Shown one piece after another: positions 8,531 to 16,215 of a stretch of 59,486 nucleotides of DNA (the stretch's first letter is position 1; each line of letters starts with the position of its first letter). Source of the stretch: Candidatus Gastranaerophilales bacterium (GTDB lineage: Bacteria > Cyanobacteriota > Vampirovibrionia > Gastranaerophilales > Gastranaerophilaceae); contig CANQAV010000012.1 in NCBI GenBank assembly GCA_947589425.1, forward strand, positions 1-59,486, in the 5' to 3' direction. Under the pieces are notes generated by a model. That model saw nothing but the letters and a program-made list of their open reading frames with translations. It did no database searches and had not been told where the DNA came from. The position numbers and the translations under genes were made by a program.

Positions 8531-9046
8531 ATGTTTTGTTCTAATTGCGGAAAAGAAATAAAAGACGGAAGTAAATTTTGCGACGGTTGTGGTGCCAGCG
8601 TTGAAGGGGGAGCGGATAACGCTTCCTTACGGTCCGAACAGCCAAAAAAGAAAATGCATGGCTGTTTAAAAGCGTTTTTAATATTTATCGGTATTTCATT
8701 TGTCTTTGGTATTATAGGCTCTTTACATGATAGCAGCGGACAAAGTCAAACTCCCGTGAGTACAAATACTGTTCAAAAAAAGGCTGACTTGGAACTTGTC
8801 GAAAGCAGCTTTTGCCAATTAGATTATGGGGTCAAGGGTGTATGCGGAACGATTAAGAACAATTCGGATAAAACATACAGTTACGCACAAGTTTCAATAA
8901 ATCTGTATGATGCAAGCGAAAATCTTATAGGCAGTACATTGGCAAACATAAATAACTTAGCTCCTCAAAAACAGTGGAAATTTCAAGCCATAATTTCGGA
9001 AGATAATCCTGCAAGCTATAAAGTTGAAGACATTACGGGTTTTTAA
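8531..9046 (+). CDS. Zinc-ribbon membrane protein with FxLYD domain
   Basis: The ATG at 8531 is chosen because AAAGGGGG sits just before it and the product then opens directly with the zinc ribbon FCSNCGKEI...FCDGCG (two CxxC pairs). The longer GTG reading from 8462 lacks a ribosome site. The 171-residue protein has one membrane helix (about residues 45-65, FLIFIGISFVFGIIGSL), a Ser/Gln/Thr linker, and a C-terminal FxLYD-type beta domain (GTIKNNSDKTYSYAQVSINLYD). Such proteins are common single-pass proteins of unknown role; the FxLYD domain should lie outside the cytoplasm. Confidence 0.75.
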   Translation: MFCSNCGKEIKDGSKFCDGCGASVEGGADNASLRSEQPKKKMHGCLKAFLIFIGISFVFGIIGSLHDSSGQSQTPVSTNTVQKKADLELVESSFCQLDYGVKGVCGTIKNNSDKTYSYAQVSINLYDASENLIGSTLANINNLAPQKQWKFQAIISEDNPASYKVEDITGF

Positions 9047-9160
9047 TTAAGCTGCCGAAAATAAAACAAAAGCATAAACATGCTTATGACATATTTTGAC
9101 ATAAGTTCGAGTTACAATAATAAAATTATGTTATAAAACAAACTCGGAAAGATTAAATAT

Positions 9161-9860
9161 ATGAAATACGAAGAAATATTAAATAAACTCAAGCAGGATT
9201 GAAAACAATTAAACGAATTAAAATCATTATGGAAAAAATCTAAAGGCAAACCCGAACATGAAGACAAATATAAGATTTTTAAACTCTTAAATTTAAGAGA
9301 AGACGACCACAGCACATTATTCAAATGGTTGATTAATGTAAGATTGATTAATGCAAACGAAAAAAAATTATGAAACAAAATTGTTTTTACTTCTTGGTCC
9401 TAAGTTAAGCGGAGGAGATAATGGCGATATAACAAGAAAACCCCTATCCGATGCAAAAATTTGCGGTAAAAAACCGATATATCCGGGTAATTCAACGGAA
9501 GATATAAGTAATATGAAATTTAATGATTATCTAAAAAAAATTGAACTATGAAACAATTGAATACAGCGATATCATCCTTATGCTTTATCGGGTTTTAAAA
9601 AATAAAGGCAAAAAACCCCTGATGAACTAAAATTTAGTGAAGAAGAAAAAGAAGAAATCACGCAAAAAATGCAAAACGGTTGCAAACTTACGGAACTGTT
9701 TGAAAATAAAAGCGAAGACTATATTTTAAAATTTATAGCCGAATATATCCAATATTGGGAATATTATGATGAATTTATCAAAGGGTATTCAAAAATAGTT
9801 GATGTAAAAACAGATGATAAATTTTATCCTATAAATTTATGTTCTGTAAAAGGTTTATAA
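9161..9860 (+). pseudogene. Broken PD-(D/E)XK nuclease-superfamily gene
   Basis: Pieces of one protein can be read in different frames. From 9161 the frame gives KYEEILNKLKQD, then KLLNLREDDHSTLFKWLIN, typical of the N-terminus of PDDEXK_4-type proteins (which have DxHSRFLAWLL there). It is cut by TGA at 9200-9202 and another TGA near 9371. A second frame gives LFLLLGPKLSGGDNGDI, a third YETIEYSDIILMLYRVLKN, and a fourth a tail with DYILKFIAEYIQYWEYYDE ending at 9860. At least two frameshifts and two stops make it nonfunctional. It lies just upstream of the WYL island and may be a decayed defence gene. Confidence 0.65.
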
Positions 9861-9966
9861 AAAAATAAAACAAGGGGTTGGGACACAAACAAACGATTGC
9901 TTTGAACGGCATAGTAACATTTTATTTACAATATCATAATTTAACTTTAATTTTAAAAAACATCTT

Positions 9967-9999
9967 GCATCAAAATTTGTCGCAGGGGTTATTTATAAT
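9967..9999 (+). promoter_or_regulatory. WYL-type operator and promoter of the WG-repeat gene
   Basis: GCATCAAAATTTGTCGC (9967-9983) matches the perfect dyad at 12552-12568 at 15 of 17 positions. Ten bases later comes TATAAT (9994-9999), and 26 bases after that the ATG at 10026. The dyad at 12552 has exactly the same 10- and 26-base spacings. The dyad occupies the -35 region. Confidence 0.65.
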
Positions 10000-10025
10000 T
10001 TTCATATAGATTAAAGGAGAAAATT

Positions 10026-10778
10026 ATGAACAAAACTCAAAACGAAACATCGGGCGAAGCAAAAGATATTATTGAAAATGCTCAAATTGAAGCTCAAAAA
10101 ATTATAAATCTTGCCCTAAAAAAAGCAAGATTTATACTGAATGAAAGATCGCTTGTAAATAAAGTTCGAAAAGAAAGCGAATTGATAAAAGAACAAGCCC
10201 TAAAAGATTGTTTAAAGATAAGAGAAGAAAATTCTTTAACCCATTCAATTTATAGTTACCACGAAACTCGCTACATCGGCTCAAATCGCTGGATTGTGCG
10301 AAATATAGAAAGTATGAAATACGGTCTTTTGAATGAAAAAGGTGATTTTGTTGTCCCTTGTCAATATGATGATATGAATACAAGCATTGAAGAATTTCTT
10401 GAAGGGGAACAGAAGTGTATTAATGTGATTGTTGATGAATACGGATATAGCGAGGGCGAAACTTGCCGTAATTGTTTGAGCGAAAAGCGAGGGATTATGG
10501 ATTTAGACGGGAACTTTATAATTGAACCTAAGTATTCGGATTATATTTATTTTAGCGAGGGGCTTGCTGCCGTTTGCATAATTGACGAATCTCGAGCGTA
10601 TGGAGTTAAATACGGCTTTATTGATGAAAATGATAATACAATTATTCCTTTTATATATGACTATGCGCAAAATTTTATTAACGGCAAGGCTCGAGTGCTA
10701 TTAAACAGTGAAGAATATTTTATTAATAAAAACGGTGACAGAATAAGTAAAAAACTAAAAAGAGAAATTATAAGATGA
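10026..10778 (+). CDS. WG-repeat protein with N-terminal coiled coil
   Basis: This 250-residue protein has an Ala/Glu/Lys-rich helix at residues 8-75 (EAKDIIENAQIEAQKIINLA), then at least three WG-type repeats: YGLLNEKGDFVVPCQYDD, RGIMDLDGNFIIEPKYSD and YGFIDENDNTIIPFIYDY. WG repeats are beta-hairpin units found in bacterial binding or effector proteins. No signal peptide is seen. AAAGGAG precedes the ATG. It overlaps the next gene by four bases (ATGA) and shares its promoter geometry with the gene at 12611. Role unknown; membership of a WYL regulon is inferred. Confidence 0.7.
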   Translation: MNKTQNETSGEAKDIIENAQIEAQKIINLALKKARFILNERSLVNKVRKESELIKEQALKDCLKIREENSLTHSIYSYHETRYIGSNRWIVRNIESMKYGLLNEKGDFVVPCQYDDMNTSIEEFLEGEQKCINVIVDEYGYSEGETCRNCLSEKRGIMDLDGNFIIEPKYSDYIYFSEGLAAVCIIDESRAYGVKYGFIDENDNTIIPFIYDYAQNFINGKARVLLNSEEYFINKNGDRISKKLKREIIR

Positions 10779-11065
10779 AAAAAGTAATTTTTGCCCCAAT
10801 ATTAATAATAATTTTAATTGTTTTGTTCTTTCCCTATTCGCTGTTGTCAGATTATAAAAAGGCACTTAACCATTGCACACAACAAAACCCCTCAACAAGA
10901 GGGGAATTTGCTGGTTGTGCGGAAGAATATTTAATACAAAAAAATCGCAAAAACTATGAAAAATATAAAAGAATAAAAAGTTTCTGCGATTTTTTATATA
11001 ATAGCGAATACGATAAAGAACAATGTATGGATAGAATTATGCTTTATCCTTATAATTATGATTAA
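10775..11065 (+). CDS. Small single-pass membrane protein with four cysteines
   Basis: This 96-residue protein is not a recognised family. It has an N-terminal membrane anchor (about residues 4-24, IFAPILIIILIVLFFPYSLL) and a charged outer domain with four Cys in HC, GC, FC and QC contexts that could form two disulfides. It is translationally coupled to the WG-repeat gene (ATGA overlap), so the two probably act together, possibly with this protein anchoring or sensing at the envelope. Its last 29 bases overlap the convergent HNH gene. Confidence 0.6.
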   Translation: MKKVIFAPILIIILIVLFFPYSLLSDYKKALNHCTQQNPSTRGEFAGCAEEYLIQKNRKNYEKYKRIKSFCDFLYNSEYDKEQCMDRIMLYPYNYD

Positions 11066-11552
11066 CTTTATTGTGTATGAATTTTGGCAAGTAAACCAGG
11101 TTATCTATTCTATTGTCACCTTTGTTGCAGATATGATGCAATTCTAATTCACAATCAAGATATATTTTTATTATTTCCTTGTATTCATTTTCTAGCCATG
11201 TGGTTTTTTTCATAAAATAATCATAAATTATTTCTTCTGCTGCAACGGTTTTGTCATAAAATTTTTCCTTATCAAGTTTCCAGTTCCATTTTTCATCTTG
11301 GCGTTGAGGAATAACTTTACCATCACGGAATTTAATTCTGCCCAAATTGCTTACAAGATAATTTTTATTTTCGATTTGAACAAATTCTTCTCCTGACAAT
11401 TTATCAACAACACAGGTTTTATAATCTAAGCCCTTAAATTCTTTTTCAAGTTTTTCATTGTTTACACAGGAATTTAATAAATCTATTAAATTTTTTTCAT
11501 TTTTTTCTTTTAAAAGCCTTATAATTTCTTTTTTTGCTTCTTTTAATGTCAT
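11037..11552 (-). CDS. HNH endonuclease
   Basis: This 171-residue protein has an N-terminal helical part and a NUMOD4-like segment (NYLVSNLGRIK, about residue 79). The C-terminal HNH nuclease has ELHHICNKGDNRIDNLVYL followed by HNKVNH. The two adjacent His, the Asn of DN-L and the late His form the metal-binding beta-beta-alpha site. It starts 56 bases inside the WYL gene, with AAGGGGA before its ATG, so it is co-transcribed with the regulator. HNH domains nick or cut DNA; here it could be a defence nuclease or a homing-type relic. Confidence 0.8.
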   Translation of the reverse strand: MTLKEAKKEIIRLLKEKNEKNLIDLLNSCVNNEKLEKEFKGLDYKTCVVDKLSGEEFVQIENKNYLVSNLGRIKFRDGKVIPQRQDEKWNWKLDKEKFYDKTVAAEEIIYDYFMKKTTWLENEYKEIIKIYLDCELELHHICNKGDNRIDNLVYLPKFIHNKVNHNYKDKA

Positions 11553-12510
11553 CTTGGTTCCCCTTTTTTATACTATTATACATATTTTCAACGGTTTTTA
11601 TATATTCATCTTTTAGGCTTTTTGGGCTTATGATTTTTACACAATCTCTCCATTTTAAAAGTTCTGTTATAATTTCATAATTTCCGCTTGCTCTAAGACT
11701 AACTTGAATTTTCCCGTTTTCAAGAGGGGTAATTTTTTGGCTTTTGTGAAAATGATACTCCATAACATCATCTTTGGCGCATTTTTCAAATTCTAAAACC
11801 ACATCCGTTATCTCGCCTTGATATATCCCGAAAGATTTATCGCTAAACTCTTGAATATTAAAATTCTCATCTTTTTCAAAATAGTTATTGGTTAACTCAA
11901 TTTCTTTTAATTTTGAAATTCGATATATCCAAATATACTGAGCAAAAGGATTGTAAGCCACAAGATAAATTTTTTCGCCATAAATAAGCCCGTAAGGGTT
12001 TATAAGATATTTTTTATCAATCTTAATTTGTTTTTGAGATAAAATTGCTTCATTAATTGTAGTTAAAATATCAATTGATATATCTTCTCTAAAGCCGATA
12101 TGAGCGCAGTAAGCTTGGTTTAAAAGCAATTCATCCACATCATTTTTTGAAAATTTATCAGGATTTATTGCTTTTATTTTTTCTATAATTGCACTCAATT
12201 CTTTCTTTTTAGCGTTTGATTTTTCACAATTTTTATAGTGTTCAAGTAGCGCAAAATCATCTGAATTAAACTTAATTAAAGAATTTAAACTCCCTTTTTT
12301 CAGTCTTCTTCGTTTTTTGTTATCGGTTTTATTTTGAACAGTTTCAATATAGGCCCCGTATTTTTCACCAATCGCACTCATCATGCGCTCTGCCGTTCTT
12401 TTGGAGCATTCAAAATGCTCTGCAATATCGGATGTCGTAAGCCCACTGTAGCTATTTTGAAGCATTATAATCAACTCTATAATTTCATCAATTTTTTTAT
12501 TTGCGCTCAT
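11497..12510 (-). CDS. WYL-domain transcriptional regulator
   Basis: This 337-residue regulator has an N-terminal winged helix (about residues 15-55, TTSDIAEHFECSKRTAERMM), a WYL domain (about 150-215, with the family signature as YLVAYNPFAQYIWIYRISKLKEI), and a C-terminal WCX domain (about 225-320). WYL domains bind nucleic acid or nucleotide ligands and such regulators often control phage-defence and DNA-damage loci. The ATG has AAAGGA upstream. A perfect dyad at 12552-12568 lies in the divergent promoter region, so it probably regulates itself and the gene at 12611. The last 20 residues are Lys/Arg-rich and overlap the HNH start. Confidence 0.88.
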   Translation of the reverse strand: MSANKKIDEIIELIIMLQNSYSGLTTSDIAEHFECSKRTAERMMSAIGEKYGAYIETVQNKTDNKKRRRLKKGSLNSLIKFNSDDFALLEHYKNCEKSNAKKKELSAIIEKIKAINPDKFSKNDVDELLLNQAYCAHIGFREDISIDILTTINEAILSQKQIKIDKKYLINPYGLIYGEKIYLVAYNPFAQYIWIYRISKLKEIELTNNYFEKDENFNIQEFSDKSFGIYQGEITDVVLEFEKCAKDDVMEYHFHKSQKITPLENGKIQVSLRASGNYEIITELLKWRDCVKIISPKSLKDEYIKTVENMYNSIKKGNQDDIKRSKKRNYKAFKRKK

Positions 12511-12551
12511 AATTTTTCCTTTAATCTATATTTTTATTTTAAATCAAAATA

Positions 12552-12584
12552 GCGACAAAATTTGTCGCAATAAAATCATATAAT
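12552..12584 (+). promoter_or_regulatory. WYL-type dyad operator and divergent promoter
   Basis: GCGACAAAATTTGTCGC (12552-12568) is an 8-base inverted repeat around one central base, midway between the reverse WYL gene (start 12510) and the forward gene at 12611. TATAAT follows ten bases later at 12579-12584, and the ATG is 26 bases after it. The dyad replaces the -35 hexamer, which fits repression by occlusion or activation by contact. Confidence 0.75.
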
Positions 12585-12610
12585 TTTTTGTAAACAGAAG
12601 GGAGTTTAAT

Positions 12611-13033
12611 ATGAGAATATCAACAAAGGATTTTTTAAAGAAATATGATGAATTTATGAATAAGAAAGATAATTCAAACGAACTTGATACATCTATTCTA
12701 AACATAGCTAAAGCTGTCAAAAAACCGAGCCTTATTTCAATTGATGAAAAAGAGTTTAAAAATTATCTCAAAAAATCAAAATTTGTTGCGTTTGATTATA
12801 CAAAGGTTAAAAATGATACTTTTGAAATCATAAAAGCATTAAAAACCTATTCCCTATGGAATAAAGCGGAATTTATTTGTTTTATAATAAGCCACAGCAA
12901 TAAATTTGGTCTGTTTAATGTTTCTGAAGTTATGAGTACCGCACAAAAATATTTTAACAATTTTCAAATAGCATCTTTTGAAGATGACAATTTAAACAAT
13001 GAAATAGGACTTGGTTTTTATAAGGCTTATTAG
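12611..13033 (+). CDS. Unknown protein with possible FtsZ C-domain-like half
   Basis: I do not recognise this 140-residue cytoplasmic protein by family. GAAGGGAG precedes the ATG. Residues 1-80 are helical and lysine-rich. Residues 82-140 have an order of elements like the FtsZ C-terminal domain: a helix ending in a short polar break (EIIKALKTYSLWN), a strand (AEFICFIISHS), a second helix (LFNVSEVMSTAQKYF), then a strand and turn FEDDNLNNEIGLGFY, where FtsZ has D-x-x-M-N-D-E. This is a by-eye resemblance only. It is divergent from the WYL regulator and shares the operator architecture of the WG-repeat operon. Confidence 0.5.
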   Translation: MRISTKDFLKKYDEFMNKKDNSNELDTSILNIAKAVKKPSLISIDEKEFKNYLKKSKFVAFDYTKVKNDTFEIIKALKTYSLWNKAEFICFIISHSNKFGLFNVSEVMSTAQKYFNNFQIASFEDDNLNNEIGLGFYKAY

Positions 13034-13541
13034 TAAATTTAAAAAACTTTTGGTAAAATTTTGTTATTTATAAGTCCCATAAATGTCCAATTCGACCGTT
13101 TTGGTGCTTGAGATAATCAATCAATTTCCGACTGCTTTAAAGCCCGACGAATTACCACACTTCGCTCACAATAACTGAGCAATACTTCCGACCAAAACGG
13201 TCTTTCAATATACAACCCCAATGGGTAAGTTTCACGAGAGGGCAAAAGCGAAGCGGTTGCTCCGAGATGCAGTCCGCACAAATTTGCTCCTGAGGAAATC
13301 AAAGATTTCCACGTCGCCATAGAAATGTCTACGCCCTGTTCGCCAGACTTCAACAGTCTGCCGTCACGGGCTTCGCACCCTTGTGCCCTCGTATTCGTTC
13401 GTCAAGTTCGCCCTGCGAACTAAGACTCACTCTGCTCGGGTTAGCTCCTGAGGAAATCAAAGATTTCCACGTCGCCATCGTACAGCTCCGGCGAAAGCTC
13501 ACCGCTTCCGCCTGGGAGCCTCGGCTTACGCATAAAAAATT
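13034..13541. repeat. GC-richer structured repeat cluster next to tRNA-Phe
   Basis: This stretch is clearly GC-richer than its neighbours. A 35-base direct repeat occurs at 13286-13320 and 13444-13478, each with an internal hairpin GGAAATC-AAA-GATTTCC. A hairpin CAGACT-TCAAC-AGTCTG lies at 13344-13360. Several overlapping frames can be translated but share these repeats and look noncoding. On the reverse strand the units read GGCGACGTGGAAATC...CAGGAGC, resembling the GTGGCAATC-type intergenic palindromes of many bacteria. Confidence 0.6.
13094..13202. repeat. 12-bp inverted repeat flanking 85 bp
   Basis: GACCGTTTTGGT at 13094-13105 and its exact complement ACCAAAACGGTC at 13191-13202 flank 85 bases without a gene. 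This could be a long-stem RNA or the ends of a tiny mobile element; no transposase or target duplication is visible. Confidence 0.5.
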
Positions 13542-13614
13542 TGCCGCGTCTCGGAATCGAACCAAGGACACAGGGATTTTCAGTCCCTTGCTCTACCAAC
13601 TGAGCTAACGCGGC
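13542..13614 (-). tRNA. tRNA-Phe (GAA)
   Basis: This 73-base cloverleaf on the reverse strand has acceptor GCCGCGT pairing with ACGCGGC, D arm GCTC...GAGC, anticodon stem AGGGA/TCCCT with loop CTGAAAA (anticodon GAA), T arm CTTGG-TTCGATT-CCGAG and discriminator A. CCA is not encoded. Repeats flank its 3' side. Confidence 0.95.
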
Positions 13615-13803
13615 AAATCTATTCAATTTTCAGCAAATCTATTCAATTTTCAATTATTTTTTGCTTATGTCAGCTCAGTTGGTGAAATGTCTTAACGGCT
13701 CCGTTTCACTCGCCTAGGCTAACAAAATAAATCCGTTCAATTAGCATATAGCTACTTAAGCCTTTATCATCATATCAACTAAAGCCTTGAAGTCAAGAAA
13801 AAT

Positions 13804-14841
13804 TTAAGGCTCGAGCAAAACCTTTATAACTTCGCCTGCTCCGTGCATTTCAATGGCTTTTTTTGCATATTTTAAAGGCATTTTCTTTGTAATCAATTTT
13901 TGGACATCAACCTTGCCTTGAGAAATTAAATCAAGCGCTTCTCTAAAATATTTCGGAGTGTGGTGAAAAACGCTTATAATATTTACTTCATCATAATGAA
14001 GTCTCTTTGTATCAATATTAATACTTGTTCCGGAAGCGCACCCGCCAAACAAATGCACAGTTCCGCCCCTTCTCACCAATTTAAACATCCTTTCCCAAAT
14101 TTCAGGCAATCCGACACATTCAATTGCCACATCAAGCCCTCTTTTTTCTTCCGTCATGGACAAAACCAGCTCTGTCGGGTCTTGATATTTCTTTAAATCT
14201 ATAACTTCATCAACATGGGCAAATTCTTTTGCAAGCTTCATTTTAAGAGGATTTCTTCCCATGGCGATTACTTTTGCGCCTTTTAATTTCGCCAGAGCGC
14301 AAAACATAAGCCCGATAGGTCCAATCCCGATAACCCCTACAGTATCACCTTTGTTAATCGGAGTTCTTGCAATCCCATGCACAACATTTGCCAGAGGCTC
14401 GGAAAACGCAGCAAGCTCATAAGGCAGATTATCAGGTATTTTAACAAGATTTTTTTCAACAATATTTTTCGGAATTGTGATATATTCAGCATAAGCACCG
14501 TTTAAAAGGTAAAGATTTTCACATAGATTTTCTTCATTATGCCTGCAAAAAAAACATTCTCCGCAAGGAGCGGAATTAGCCGCAACAACTCTGTCGCCGA
14601 TATTAAAACCCTGAGTATTTTCACCCAATTTTACAATTTCGCCCGAAAACTCATGCCCGAATCCGCTCGGAGTTTTCTTAATCAAAACGGGATGACCTCT
14701 TTTATAGGTTTTAACATCCGTTCCGCAGGTAAGGGCAGCTTTTACTTTAACGAGCACTTCGCCTTCCTGAGGCTCAATAACGTTAACTTCCTCATACCTT
14801 ATATCTTTTGGAGCATAATATCTTACGGCTTTCATTTTCAT
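13804..14841 (-). CDS. Zinc-dependent medium-chain dehydrogenase
   Basis: This 345-residue MDR enzyme has catalytic-zinc ligands Cys39 and His63-Glu64 (GHEFSGEIV), four structural-zinc Cys at 93, 96, 99 and 107, and a Rossmann motif VIGIGPIG at about 170-177. The family oxidises alcohols or polyols with NAD(P). The substrate cannot be read, though the overall look (EPLANVVHG, VRRGGTVHLFGG) is sorbitol/threonine-dehydrogenase-like. Its ATG overlaps the preceding dehydrogenase gene by four bases, with AAGGCG upstream, and it is last in the pgpH-ybeY-dgkA operon. Confidence 0.85.
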   Translation of the reverse strand: MKMKAVRYYAPKDIRYEEVNVIEPQEGEVLVKVKAALTCGTDVKTYKRGHPVLIKKTPSGFGHEFSGEIVKLGENTQGFNIGDRVVAANSAPCGECFFCRHNEENLCENLYLLNGAYAEYITIPKNIVEKNLVKIPDNLPYELAAFSEPLANVVHGIARTPINKGDTVGVIGIGPIGLMFCALAKLKGAKVIAMGRNPLKMKLAKEFAHVDEVIDLKKYQDPTELVLSMTEEKRGLDVAIECVGLPEIWERMFKLVRRGGTVHLFGGCASGTSINIDTKRLHYDEVNIISVFHHTPKYFREALDLISQGKVDVQKLITKKMPLKYAKKAIEMHGAGEVIKVLLEP

Positions 14842-15806
14842 ATTTCAATATACGCCTTAAAAACTTTATTCTCGAAACTGTCATCAACTGCTTTTTGAAG
14901 GTCTTTTAACTTATATTTTGTGCTTAAATTTTTAACTTTAACATCACCATTATTCAACAATCTGCAAGATAATTCAATATCTTTAACGCCCGGCGAATAA
15001 CTTGCAATAATGCTAAGCTCCCGATAGTATATTTCATTATTTGCAAATCCCTTAAAATCATCTTCAACGGATGAAAATACAATTATTTTACCCCCGTCAA
15101 TAACATATTTAAGGGCAGTTTGTATTGCATTTGAACTTCCTGCCGTCAAAAAGACAACATCATATTTTTTATTTTCCTCGAAATTAAATCCCTCTTTTTC
15201 GGCTAATTCGCTTCTTTCTTTGGATATATCAAACCCAAAAGCATTAACCCCGAAAGCCCTGAGCCCTTTAAGCATCAAAAGCCCGATTGAGCCAAGCCCG
15301 ATTGTAAGAGCGCAATAATTTGAATTATCCTTTTCATATGAAAAACCCGCACGCTCAATTGCACGAATACAGCAGGAAAGAGGCTCTAAAAATGCGGCTT
15401 CGTCATCTTCCAATCGGTCATTCATTTTATACACCGTATATTTAAGATGATTTTCGTCAACTCTTATATATTCACTAAACCCTCCGGGAAATATATTTGA
15501 GTTTTTAAAAGTTTTACACATTGAATATGAGCCGTTTTTGCAATAATTACAGCTAAAACAGGGGTAATGATGCCCGAGCGCCACCCTGTCTCCTTTTTTA
15601 AGAAGAGTTTCGGAATTAATTTCTTCAATAATTCCCACAACCTCATGGCCTAAAATAATATTTTCTTTTTTGTGTTTAATTTTAACCAAATCGGATCCGC
15701 AAAGCCCGCACCCTAAAACCTTTATAATTGCACCTTTTGAGTTAAGAGAAGGCTTTTTGATTTCAATAATACTTATTTTGCCGTCTTTAAAAATTGCGTT
15801 TTTCAA
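14838..15806 (-). CDS. Second zinc-dependent medium-chain dehydrogenase
   Basis: This 322-residue MDR protein has catalytic Cys36, His54-Glu55 (GHEVVGIIEE), structural Cys83, 86, 89 and 97, and the cofactor motif GLGSIGLLMLKG. It is only distantly similar to the next gene, so the two may catalyse successive steps or form a heteromer. The start is TTG: TTGA overlaps the stop of the C_GCAxxG gene and AAGGTG lies just before it. No in-frame ATG gives a complete GroES-like domain. Confidence 0.83.
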   Translation of the reverse strand: MKNAIFKDGKISIIEIKKPSLNSKGAIIKVLGCGLCGSDLVKIKHKKENIILGHEVVGIIEEINSETLLKKGDRVALGHHYPCFSCNYCKNGSYSMCKTFKNSNIFPGGFSEYIRVDENHLKYTVYKMNDRLEDDEAAFLEPLSCCIRAIERAGFSYEKDNSNYCALTIGLGSIGLLMLKGLRAFGVNAFGFDISKERSELAEKEGFNFEENKKYDVVFLTAGSSNAIQTALKYVIDGGKIIVFSSVEDDFKGFANNEIYYRELSIIASYSPGVKDIELSCRLLNNGDVKVKNLSTKYKLKDLQKAVDDSFENKVFKAYIEI

Positions 15807-16207
15807 TATTCACCTTTTAACATTTCATCAAGAATTTTTGCAGACTCTTTAACAATTTCAACACAATGATTTTTTCTCTCGGGAGAATGAAAATCCTTAA
15901 ATTGTGCAGTTAAAACCTTACAGCATGTAACTTTGCGGTTTTGAGTAAATCTGGTATAAAATTCTTTAGCCAAAGCACGTGCTCTGTCATCTTGATTTTT
16001 ACCGTGCAAAAGTCCTATTATCATTTGCGCTCCGGCAACCGCACCGCACAAACAACGAGAGGACATTCCGCCCGAAAAACTTGTTGCAATTGAAACCAAA
16101 TCATCTTTTGCAAGCCCCATTTCAACCGCAGCCCTTGAGAAACTTTCCGAACAGGAATATCCTTCCTTAAAATATTTAGGGGCTAATTCCGTGAATGTTT
16201 TTTCCAT
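15803..16207 (-). CDS. C_GCAxxG_C_C family protein
   Basis: This 134-residue protein fits the C_GCAxxG_C_C family: Cys19 in YSCSES, the core RCLCGAVAGA (Cys52, Cys54), the pair Cys95-Cys96 and Cys115. Members are short redox- or metal-binding proteins of unknown function, often next to oxidoreductases. Here two zinc dehydrogenases follow with overlapping genes, so a redox-partner or metal-handling role is plausible. The six conserved cysteines are all present. Confidence 0.85.
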   Translation of the reverse strand: MEKTFTELAPKYFKEGYSCSESFSRAAVEMGLAKDDLVSIATSFSGGMSSRCLCGAVAGAQMIIGLLHGKNQDDRARALAKEFYTRFTQNRKVTCCKVLTAQFKDFHSPERKNHCVEIVKESAKILDEMLKGEY

Positions 16208-16215
16208 TTTTAATC

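Noticed and set aside
9161-9390. TGA read as tryptophan (alternative code)
   Set aside because: Nearby frameshifts and a TAA in the same frame show decay, and all intact genes in the window end normally with TGA among the stops.
13286-13478. Two 35-bp repeats as a CRISPR array
   Set aside because: Only two copies 158 bases apart, with an internal hairpin and no cas genes.
13117-13626. Several overlapping short reading frames on both strands
   Set aside because: They run through direct repeats, hairpins and tRNA-Phe, and have no ribosome sites or coding-like composition.
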